From NCBI RefSeq assembly GCF_027571405.1, contig NZ_CP092968.1, positions 2,108,001-2,172,000 on the forward strand: a DNA stretch of 64,000 nt, in the 5' to 3' direction. Below, one piece after another: positions 44,654 through 52,296 of this stretch (its first letter is position 1; each line of letters begins with the position of its first letter). Below the pieces are notes generated by a model. It made no database searches and had not been told where the DNA came from. It saw only the letters and a program-made list of their open reading frames with translations. Source of the stretch: Methylocystis parvus OBBP. GTDB taxonomy: Bacteria; Pseudomonadota; Alphaproteobacteria; Rhizobiales; Beijerinckiaceae. The position numbers were made by a program, and so were the translations under genes.

Positions 44654-47600
44654 CTATCGATGGAAGCGTCGTGCGAGCGCGCGCGACAGCACGTAGAAGA
44701 TCGGCGTGAAGGCCAGGCCGAAAATCGTGACGCCGAGCATTCCGCTGAAGACGGCGACGCCGAGCGATTGACGCATTTCCGCGCCGGCGCCGTGCGAAAC
44801 GGCGAGCGGCAGCACGCCCAGAATGAAGGCGAGGGACGTCATGAGGATCGGGCGCAGGCGCGTGCGGGCCGCCTCGATCGCGGCCGAAAAGCGGTCCTTG
44901 CCCTCATCCTCGCCCTGCCGCGCGAACTCCACGATGAGGATGGCGTTCTTCGCCGCGAGGCCGATGAGGACGACGAGGCCGATTTCGACAAGGATATTCC
45001 GGTCGAGCCCTTTGAACGCGACGCCGCTCATCGCTGCGAGGATGCACATGGGCACGATGAGAATGACCGCGAGCGGCAGCACCACGCTCTCATAAAGCGC
45101 GGCGAGCAGCAGGAAGACGAAGACCACCGCGAGGCCGAAAGCAAGCATCGCCGTGTTGCCGGCAAGCTTCTCCTGCAGGGCGATTTCCGTCCATTCGAAG
45201 CCGAAGCCCTGCGGCAGCGTCTGCTTTGCGAGCGACTCGATCATGGCGATGCCCTGCCCCGAGGAGACGCCCTTTTTGAGGTCCATTTGCACTTCGGCGG
45301 CAGGATAGAGATTGTAGCGCGGCACGCGGAAGGGGCCGGTCGTATCCTTGAAGGTCGCGATGGCGCCGAGCGGCGTCATTTCGCCCGTCGCGCTGCGCGT
45401 CTTGAGCTCGGAGAGGTCGCGCAAGGTGAGGCGATGCGGATTGTCGGCCTGCGCCATGACCCGGTAGGTGCGGCCGAGAATGTTGAAGTCGTTGACGAAG
45501 ACCGAGCCGAGATAGACCGACATGGTCTCGAAGACCCGCGAAATCGGCACGCCGATCATCTCCGCCTTGGTGCGGTCGATATCCGCGTAAATCTGCGGCG
45601 TGCGCGTGTTGAAGAGCGTGAAGGCCTGCGCCACGCCCGGCATATGCATGGCGGGTCCGGCGAGGCCCCAGGTCGCGCCCTCGAGCGCCGGCAACCCAAT
45701 GCCGCCGCGATCCTGCACATAGCCCTTGAGGCCGCCGCCGGTGCCGATGCCCGGAACGGCCGGCGGCTCCAGCACGAAGACGAAAGCTTCCTTGATCGGC
45801 GACAGCGCCATTCGGATGTCGTCGCGGATGCCGACGGCCGTCAGCCCTGCTTTGTGGCGCTCGGCGAAAGGCTTCAGCGTTACGAAGATGACGCCGGCGT
45901 TCGGGGTGTTGGTGAAGGTCGCGCCGTCGAAACCCGTGAAGACGACGCTGGACTGCACGCCGGGCCGGCTCAGAATGATATTCGTCGCCTGACGCATCAC
46001 CGCGTCCGTACGGTCGAGGGCGGCGCCGGGCGGCAACTGGAAGGCGGCGATGAGATAGCCGCGATCCAGCGTCGGCACGAGGCCCGTCGGCGTCCGGCGC
46101 AGAAGCTCGCCGGCGACGCAGATGAGCAGTCCGTAAACGATCAGCGACAGCAGTCCCATGCGCACGAGCCGCGCGGTCAGCGCGCCATAGCGCTCGGACA
46201 TAGACTCGAAGAGATGGTTGAAGCGATCGAAAAAGGCGCGCAGCGGATGACGCAGGATTGCGAAGCCGTGATCCTCCTCATGCGCGCCATGCGGCTTGAG
46301 CAGAATGGCGGCGAGCGCCGGCGAGAGGGTGAGCGAGACAAAGGCCGAAATCAGCGTCGCCGAGGCGATGGTGATGGCGAATTGTTTATAGAAGGCTCCC
46401 TGCAGGCCGGTGATATAGGCGACGGGAATGAAGACGGCGATCAGCACCAGCGCGATCGCGATGAGCGCGCCGCCCACTTCGTCCATCGTCTTGTGCGCCG
46501 CCTCCTTCGGGCTCATGCCCTGCGCAAGGTAGCGCTCGACATTCTCCACGACGACGATCGCGTCGTCGACGACGATGCCGATGGCGAGGACGAGGCCGAA
46601 AAGCGACAGCGTGTTGAAGGTCAGCCCCAGCAGCTTCATCACCGCGAAGCTGCCGATGAGCGAGACGGGGATCGCCACCACGGGGATGATCGCCGCGCGC
46701 CATGTCTGCAGGAACAGGATGACGACCAGCACGACGAGCACCACCGCCTCGCCGAGCGTGCGCACGACTTCGTCGACCGACTGCTGAATGAATTCGGTCG
46801 GGTTGTAGACGATGGAATAATCAAGGCCGGCGGGGAAGGACTTTTTCATCTCGACCATCGCCGCCTCGACGGCGGCGGAAGTGGAGAGCGCGTTGGAGCC
46901 GGGCTTCTGGAAAATGACGATGGCCGTCGCGGGATCGCGGTCGAGATAGGCGTTGACGGTGTAGTCCTGCGCGCCGATTTCGACGCGCGCCACGTCGCGC
47001 AGGCGCACCTGCCCGTCCGTATCCGCGCGCAGCACAATGTCGGCGAATTGCTGCGGATCGGAAAGACGCCCGAGCGTGCGCACCGAAAGCTGAAAGGCTC
47101 CGGGAGACGCCGCCGGCGGCTGGTTGATGGACCCCGCCGCAACCTGAAGGTTGGCGGCGCGCAACGCATTGATCACTTCGCCCGCGGTCATGCCGCGCGC
47201 GGCGACCTTGTCGGGATCGAGCCAGACGCGCATGGAATAATCGCGCGCGCCGAAGACGCGCACGTCGCCCACGCCGTCGAGTCGCGCGAGCTCGTCGCGC
47301 ACGTAGAGAGTCGCGTAATTGGAGATATATTGCTGGCTGCGGGAGCCGTCGGGCGAGCGCAAATGCACGACCATCATCAGATCGGGCGACGCCTTCTTCA
47401 CCACGACGCCGAAGCGCTGCACCTCTTCCGGCAGGCGCGGCGCGGCGATGGCGACGCGGTTCTGCACCAGCACCTGCGCGAGATCGATATTCACGCCGGT
47501 CTTGAAGACGACGTTGATCGTCAGGAGCCCGTCGCCCGTCGATTGCGACGCGATGTAGAGCATGTCGTCGACGCCGTTCACCTCCTGCTCGATGGGCGAG

Positions 47601-47791
47601 GCGACGGTCTGGGCGATGACTTCCGCCGAGGCGCCGGGATAGGTGGCGGTGATCATCACCGTCGGCGGCGCGATGTCGGGATATTCTGACACGGGCAGCG
47701 TTCGCTGCGCGATGAGCCCGGCGATGGTCAGCAGCACCGAGAGAACGGCGGCAAAGATCGGCCGCTCGATGAAGAAATGCGGAAAGCGCAT
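44654..47791 (-). CDS. RND multidrug efflux transporter, MexF/AcrB-like (HAE1)
   Basis: 1045 residues with 12 membrane helices and two large periplasmic loops, the inner-membrane pump of a tripartite exporter. Start FFIERPIFAAVLSVLLTIAG, the proton-relay pair in IGIVVDDAIVVVENVER (TM4), and the helix-10 segment GLAAKNAILIVEFARQGED are all present. The length is standard. It follows the periplasmic adaptor gene by 11 bases. No outer-membrane factor gene adjoins, so it must share one encoded elsewhere. Substrates cannot be read from sequence. Confidence 0.95.
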   Translation of the reverse strand: MRFPHFFIERPIFAAVLSVLLTIAGLIAQRTLPVSEYPDIAPPTVMITATYPGASAEVIAQTVASPIEQEVNGVDDMLYIASQSTGDGLLTINVVFKTGVNIDLAQVLVQNRVAIAAPRLPEEVQRFGVVVKKASPDLMMVVHLRSPDGSRSQQYISNYATLYVRDELARLDGVGDVRVFGARDYSMRVWLDPDKVAARGMTAGEVINALRAANLQVAAGSINQPPAASPGAFQLSVRTLGRLSDPQQFADIVLRADTDGQVRLRDVARVEIGAQDYTVNAYLDRDPATAIVIFQKPGSNALSTSAAVEAAMVEMKKSFPAGLDYSIVYNPTEFIQQSVDEVVRTLGEAVVLVVLVVILFLQTWRAAIIPVVAIPVSLIGSFAVMKLLGLTFNTLSLFGLVLAIGIVVDDAIVVVENVERYLAQGMSPKEAAHKTMDEVGGALIAIALVLIAVFIPVAYITGLQGAFYKQFAITIASATLISAFVSLTLSPALAAILLKPHGAHEEDHGFAILRHPLRAFFDRFNHLFESMSERYGALTARLVRMGLLSLIVYGLLICVAGELLRRTPTGLVPTLDRGYLIAAFQLPPGAALDRTDAVMRQATNIILSRPGVQSSVVFTGFDGATFTNTPNAGVIFVTLKPFAERHKAGLTAVGIRDDIRMALSPIKEAFVFVLEPPAVPGIGTGGGLKGYVQDRGGIGLPALEGATWGLAGPAMHMPGVAQAFTLFNTRTPQIYADIDRTKAEMIGVPISRVFETMSVYLGSVFVNDFNILGRTYRVMAQADNPHRLTLRDLSELKTRSATGEMTPLGAIATFKDTTGPFRVPRYNLYPAAEVQMDLKKGVSSGQGIAMIESLAKQTLPQGFGFEWTEIALQEKLAGNTAMLAFGLAVVFVFLLLAALYESVVLPLAVILIVPMCILAAMSGVAFKGLDRNILVEIGLVVLIGLAAKNAILIVEFARQGEDEGKDRFSAAIEAARTRLRPILMTSLAFILGVLPLAVSHGAGAEMRQSLGVAVFSGMLGVTIFGLAFTPIFYVLSRALARRFHR

Positions 47792-47802
47792 GCGACTTCC
47801 GT

Positions 47803-48969
47803 CTAATTGGCCAGAGGGGCGATGACGCTTTCGGTCGGCGCGACCGTCGCGCCGGGCCGCACCATCGGATTGGCGAGGCCTGCGGTGATGACGAGATCCT
47901 TCGCGTCGAGCCCCGACAGCACGACGCGCAACCCCTTGTGGAGAGGCCCGAGCGCCACTGGCTTCGCCGCGACCTTGTGGTCGGGGGTCACGATCATGAC
48001 GATTTTATTCGTTTGATCCGAAGCGATCGCAGCGTCGGGAATCAGCAAGGCGGCGAGGTCGCCGCCATTGATCCGAACGCGGCCGAAGGCGCCGGGCGTG
48101 AGAAAGAAATCCTTGTTCTCGAGGATCGCGCGGGCTCGAATCGTGCCCGAGCGCGCATTCAGCTGATTGTCGAGAAAGTCGACGCTTCCCATGCGCTTCC
48201 AGTCTATTTCGTCCGCGAGGCGCACGAAAGCGGGCGTCTTATCGGACTTGTGGCGGGCCGCGCCGCTGCGCGCATAATGCAGGAAATCGGACTCCGAAAC
48301 GTCGAATTCGAAATGGATGGGGTCGAGCGAGACGATCGTCGTCAGCAGCGTCACGCCCCCCTGAACGAGATTTCCGACGTCGATGCGGCGATCCGAGACG
48401 CGGCCCGAAATCGGCGCGCGCACCTGCGTCCATTCCAGATTGAGTTCGGCGTTGCGCAGCGACGCCTCGGCGCCGAGCAACTGGGCGCGCGCCGAATCGG
48501 AGCCCCCACGGCGCTGATCCATGTCGCGCCTCGTAATCGTGCCGCCGCCGACGAGCGATTCGCCGCGCGCCGCGTCCTTGGAGAGCATCGCCGTCTGGGC
48601 CTGCATGCGCACGACCTCGGCCCGGGCGCTGTCGACCGCGATCTGATAGGGGCGCTGATCGATGGTGAAGAGCAGATCGCCCGCCTTCACGATCTGGCCG
48701 TCCGTGAAGTGAATCTTCTCGACGGCGCCCGACACGCGGGGGCGCACCTCGACCCGCTGAACGGGTACGAAACGGCCCGTATACTCGTCCCAGCGCGGCA
48801 CGATCTCGGCGAGCGGATGCGCGACGGTGACGGCGGGCGGCGGCGGCGCGGCAGGCGTTTCGTCCTGCGCGCTGACGCCCGTCCGAAAGAGGGCGGCCCC
48901 GCCCAGAACGAGGAGGCCAAAGGTAATCCACGCAAGACGGGGAATAGCGCGAAGCCGCGTCCAATCCAT
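47803..48969 (-). CDS. RND efflux periplasmic adaptor (membrane fusion protein)
   Basis: 388 residues. An N-terminal signal-anchor (ITFGLLVLGGAALFRTGV) is followed by the lipoyl half YTGRFVPVQRVEVRPRVSG, a coiled-coil hairpin near EVVRMQAQTAMLSKD, and the barrel region VRAPISGRVSDRRIDVG and GRVRINGGD. It bridges the pump to an outer-membrane channel. It is the first gene of the pump operon, divergent from hdeA-like genes over 344 bases. No local regulator gene is seen. Confidence 0.93.
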   Translation of the reverse strand: MDWTRLRAIPRLAWITFGLLVLGGAALFRTGVSAQDETPAAPPPPAVTVAHPLAEIVPRWDEYTGRFVPVQRVEVRPRVSGAVEKIHFTDGQIVKAGDLLFTIDQRPYQIAVDSARAEVVRMQAQTAMLSKDAARGESLVGGGTITRRDMDQRRGGSDSARAQLLGAEASLRNAELNLEWTQVRAPISGRVSDRRIDVGNLVQGGVTLLTTIVSLDPIHFEFDVSESDFLHYARSGAARHKSDKTPAFVRLADEIDWKRMGSVDFLDNQLNARSGTIRARAILENKDFFLTPGAFGRVRINGGDLAALLIPDAAIASDQTNKIVMIVTPDHKVAAKPVALGPLHKGLRVVLSGLDAKDLVITAGLANPMVRPGATVAPTESVIAPLAN

Positions 48970-49313
48970 GGCGATGCTCTTGAGAAGGAGATAGCGGGCC
49001 GTCGGACCGCGATCCTTAAACTAGGGCAGAGTCACTGTCCCGTCCACCGGCCGCAGCGCACAAGGCGCGCCAGCGACGATGAACCGAAAAGTAGCCATAG
49101 AATCAATATTAAGTCAAAATTCTCGCAAAAGTTTAATTGCTAAACTCCGTCAAGGCTTGGTCTTGTTTACATTATGTGGCATGGTCCACTCGCGTTGGCT
49201 GGGGACAAACCACGTAATTACTCTCATAGGTTGCACGCCTCGGGCCGTCCGTCGGCGCGGCGAAGGACACTCCTCGCGCGCTGGAACAAAAGGTTTTTGC
49301 TGGAGGAGAGCTG
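48970..49313. promoter_or_regulatory. Divergent control region, RND operon / HdeA-like genes
   Basis: 344 bases without a gene. The middle (49085-49190) is distinctly AT-rich for this genome, with TTGTTTACATTATG around 49161-49174 as the best promoter-like stretch on the plus strand. No palindromic operator stands out. It could hold the promoters of both directions. Confidence 0.45.
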
Positions 49314-49613
49314 ATGAAGAAGCTGATATTTGCGGTGGCTTTGGCGGGAGCCCTCGCGCCGTCGCTGGCTCAGGCGCAGACGTTGAAGATCGACATGAGC
49401 AAGATCACCTGCGGCGAGGCGCTCGCCATGCCGGCCGATCTGCAAAGCGATTTCGCCGCTTTCATGAGCGGTTTTTTCGCGCAGAAGAGCGGCCGCACTT
49501 TCATCGATGTCGAACTCTTCCAGAAGAACGTCGCCAGCGTGCTGGACTGGTGCGCGTCGAACAAGAACGAGGCGGTCTTCGCCGGCCTCGAGCGCGCTTA
49601 TATGAAGAAGTAA
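49314..49613 (+). CDS. HdeA/HdeB-family periplasmic acid-stress chaperone-like protein (1)
   Basis: 99 residues, signal peptide ending PSLAQA. The two conserved cysteines (ITCGEAL and DWCAS) that form the HdeA/HdeB disulfide are present, with FMSGFF between. HdeA and HdeB hold unfolded periplasmic proteins at low pH. An AAGGT/GGAGGAG stretch precedes the start. It is followed by a paralogue 17 bases downstream. Confidence 0.8.
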   Translation: MKKLIFAVALAGALAPSLAQAQTLKIDMSKITCGEALAMPADLQSDFAAFMSGFFAQKSGRTFIDVELFQKNVASVLDWCASNKNEAVFAGLERAYMKK

Positions 49614-49629
49614 GAGATCGGGGAAAGAC

Positions 49630-49923
49630 ATGAACCGTAAGCTGATTTTCGCCGGCCTCTTCGCCGCCCTCTCCCTCGCCGTCCCGGCGAACGCCCAGAC
49701 CACTTTGGAAATGGCGGACATCACCTGCAAGGACTTTTCGGGCTACGACGCCGACCGGCAGGATTTCGTCGCCAACTGGATGCGCGGCTATTTCATGGCC
49801 GCGAAGAACCTGACCGTCATCGATTCACGCTATGTGAAGCGCAACAGTCAGAAGATCGCCCGCTATTGCAAGAAGCTTCCCAACGCGAAGCTGATGGACG
49901 CGGTGGAGAAGAACGCCCGCTGA
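49630..49923 (+). CDS. HdeA/HdeB-family periplasmic acid-stress chaperone-like protein (2)
   Basis: 97 residues, signal peptide ending VPANA. Two cysteines (ITCKDFS, RYCKKL) and the same helical plan as the first copy, including WMRGYF, show that the two genes are paralogues, diverged beyond a recent duplication. It is predicted periplasmic. A strong hairpin at 49931 ends the two-gene unit. Confidence 0.8.
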   Translation: MNRKLIFAGLFAALSLAVPANAQTTLEMADITCKDFSGYDADRQDFVANWMRGYFMAAKNLTVIDSRYVKRNSQKIARYCKKLPNAKLMDAVEKNAR

Positions 49924-49930
49924 ACGATGG

Positions 49931-49954
49931 AGCCCGGCCAAAAGCCGGGCTTTC
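49931..49954 (+). terminator. Intrinsic terminator after the HdeA-like pair
   Basis: Stem AGCCCGGC/GCCGGGCT (49931-49938, 49944-49951) around CAAAA, followed by a short T run. It begins seven bases after the stop of the second gene. Confidence 0.75.
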
Positions 49955-50029
49955 CCAACCTGGCGGCTGCCGCCGGACTCTGTTGCGAAGGACCGCGGGC
50001 GACTTTTCCTTCTTGACCGAGAGAAAATT

Positions 50030-51055
50030 ATGGACGCGCGCGCGACTCCGGGGCGGCTTACTGTCCAAGGCACCGTAAAGGTACGGAATATTTCGGCGAT
50101 TCCGGCGCTATTGGCTGAAGCGGGCGTAGACGTCGCGGAGCCGCTCGCCAATGCCGGCCTGGAGAAGGGCCTCTTCGCCAATTCGGAGCAGCTTCTCAGC
50201 TATCGGGCCGCCGGCCGGCTCATCCAGCAATGCATCCTCGCCACGGGCTATGAAGATTTCGGCTTGCGGGTCGGCATGCGCCAATCCGCCGCCATTCTGG
50301 GCCTCGCCGGCTATGTCGGGACCAATGCGCCCTCGGTCCGGCAGGCGCTCGAGACGATGATCGGCTCCTTGAAGCTCTCCGACACGGGCGGCAGCGCGAG
50401 CCTCGTTCTGGAGCGCGGCTATGCGGCGCTTCGCTGGATCGTCGTCGAGCCGGACATCCCGGCGGTGAACCAGATCGACGACATCGCCATCGCCGTCATT
50501 TTCAATATTCTGAGCGAACTCTGCGGATCGCAATGGCGCGCCGCGGAAGTTCGCCTCACGCGCGAGCGGCCCAAAAACACGGCGCTGTTCGTCCAGTTTT
50601 TCAATGCGCCGGTCCGCTTCGAAACCGACGTCGCCTGTGTCATCTTCGAGGAGGCGTGGCTCGACCACGAGGTGCAGGGACGCGACCCCCAGCTTCACGA
50701 CATCCTGTCGCCGCTTCTTGCGCAGGCGCTCGAGGAAAATGGCGCGAGCTTCAAGGAAAAGGTCTGCGACATATTGCGGACGCAGCTGCTGAACGGCCCG
50801 CTGACGCCGGACCGCACGGCGGCGACGCTCGGAATCAGCGTCCGTACGCTCTCCCGGCGCCTCGCCGATGAAGACGCGACCTTTTCCGAACTGGCGCAGG
50901 CCATTCGCTTCGAAATCGCGCAGCGCATGCTGCGAGCGGGGAAAAGCCTGTCGGACATCGCCGGAGCGCTGGGCTATTCCGATCCCACCGCCTTCATCCG
51001 CGCTTTCAAGCAATTCGCCGGCATGACCCCGGCGCGCTGGCGTCGCAGCCTTTGA
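50030..51055 (+). CDS. AraC-family transcriptional regulator
   Basis: 341 residues. Residues 20-200 are an Arabinose_bd-like ligand domain of the type seen in OruR/ArgR-like AraC proteins (VGMRQSAAILGLAGYVGTN). The C-terminal double helix-turn-helix lies at about 245-335, with TAATLGISVRTLSRRLADE and GYSDPTAFIRAFKQF. Its ligand is unknown. It lies downstream of the HdeA-like genes and upstream of an Omp25-like gene, both on the same strand but separated by a terminator and by 205 bases. A role in controlling either is a guess. Confidence 0.9.
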   Translation: MDARATPGRLTVQGTVKVRNISAIPALLAEAGVDVAEPLANAGLEKGLFANSEQLLSYRAAGRLIQQCILATGYEDFGLRVGMRQSAAILGLAGYVGTNAPSVRQALETMIGSLKLSDTGGSASLVLERGYAALRWIVVEPDIPAVNQIDDIAIAVIFNILSELCGSQWRAAEVRLTRERPKNTALFVQFFNAPVRFETDVACVIFEEAWLDHEVQGRDPQLHDILSPLLAQALEENGASFKEKVCDILRTQLLNGPLTPDRTAATLGISVRTLSRRLADEDATFSELAQAIRFEIAQRMLRAGKSLSDIAGALGYSDPTAFIRAFKQFAGMTPARWRRSL

Positions 51056-51260
51056 TCCGCCGGCGCGCATGGCCCGAAGAGCGTCTGTTGCAAAAAGGAT
51101 ACGCCGTCGAACTTTCGCGCCGCAAGCGCGGCGATTGGCGCGAATCGTCAGATTCGTGGCGACACCTATCGGTTGGTCTCAATTAATGAGTGCTACCTAG
51201 AGGCGTTAAGCGCTTTCGGACCCCAAACGATCCCTCCGAAAACATGCGTAAGGAAGTAAG

Positions 51261-52073
51261 ATGAAGAAACTCGCTTTGATCGCCGCGGCCTCGTTCGCCG
51301 CCGGCTCCGCTTTCGCGGCCGACTTGCCGTCCCGCAAGGAGGCTCCGGTCTATGTCCCGCCGCCCCCGTTGATCACCTGGACCGGCTTCTACGCCGGCGT
51401 GAACATTGGCGGCGGCTGGAGCGCCAATAGCGTCAACCCGAACAGCCTCGCGCCCTACGCCAACAACGTCACCGGCGCGATCGCCTTCCTCCCCGGCAAC
51501 TCCTCGGGCGGCAACACCGCCGGCGGCGTCGTGGGCGGCGGCCAGATCGGCTACAATTATCAGATGGGCGCCTTCCTGGTCGGTCTGGAGACGGACTTCC
51601 AGGGCTCCAGCATGAACTCGGGCGGCTCGAACAATTACGCGGTCTATCCGGGCGGCGGCGCCTTCCTCGGCCCGGTCGGCAGCACCTGGGTTCCGCTGAC
51701 CTCGGGCGGCAATAACGGCGTCTCCCTGAGCTGGATCGGCACCGTGCGCGGCCGCGCCGGCTACCTGATCACGCCGACCCTGCTCGCCTACGCCACGGGC
51801 GGCTTCGCCTATGGCGGCCTCTCGGCCAACGCCAACGGCTACAGCAACACCCGCACCGGCTGGACCGTCGGCGGCGGCGCCGAATGGCTGTTCATGCCGA
51901 ATTGGTCGGCCAAGGTCGAATATCTCTATACCGACCTCTCGGGCAGCGGCTCGACCGGCGCCTGGGGCTGGAACTGGGGCTACAACCGTCATCCCAATTT
52001 CCACATCGTCCGCGCCGGCGTGAATTATCACTTCAACTGGGGCGCGGCCGCTCCGGTCGTCGCGAAATACTGA
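51261..52073 (+). CDS. Omp25/Omp31-like outer-membrane beta-barrel protein
   Basis: 270 residues, with AAGGAAG before the ATG and a signal peptide ending GSAFA. The sequence ADLPSRKEAP then TWTGFYAGVNIGGGW is typical of the alphaproteobacterial Omp25 family, with glycine- and asparagine-rich loops and a terminal barrel strand (IVRAGVNYHFNW). It is a probable abundant outer-membrane protein, and a strong terminator follows. Composition is rich in well-used codons, suggesting high expression. Confidence 0.92.
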   Translation: MKKLALIAAASFAAGSAFAADLPSRKEAPVYVPPPPLITWTGFYAGVNIGGGWSANSVNPNSLAPYANNVTGAIAFLPGNSSGGNTAGGVVGGGQIGYNYQMGAFLVGLETDFQGSSMNSGGSNNYAVYPGGGAFLGPVGSTWVPLTSGGNNGVSLSWIGTVRGRAGYLITPTLLAYATGGFAYGGLSANANGYSNTRTGWTVGGGAEWLFMPNWSAKVEYLYTDLSGSGSTGAWGWNWGYNRHPNFHIVRAGVNYHFNWGAAAPVVAKY

Positions 52074-52117
52074 TCTCTGCGCGGCGCAAACGCGCCGGAT
52101 TCGCAAAGCGTCAATCG

Positions 52118-52146
52118 AGCCCGGCGTTCGCGCCGGGCTTTTTGTT
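52118..52146 (+). terminator. Intrinsic terminator after the Omp25-like gene
   Basis: Perfect stem AGCCCGGCG/CGCCGGGCT (52118-52126, 52131-52139), TTCG loop, followed by TTTTGTTT. A textbook Rho-independent terminator. Confidence 0.9.
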
Positions 52147-52296
52147 TCACATATAACAGCGCGGCCAATCATGCGTCGCGCAATGTCAGTTTCAGGTCCG
52201 CGGACGTCAGTTTTACTTCTCTACGCAAGTATTGATTGACGCCTGGCAGTTACAGCCGCAAATTTCCTGCAACTACTACAAGACAGGAAGGCGGAA

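Noticed and set aside
44321..47689. Plus-strand ORF of 1122 codons opposite the RND transporter
   Set aside because: It is a GC-rich antisense shadow with His/Arg/Asp-rich low-complexity sequence, and the opposite strand encodes a full, well-conserved RND pump.
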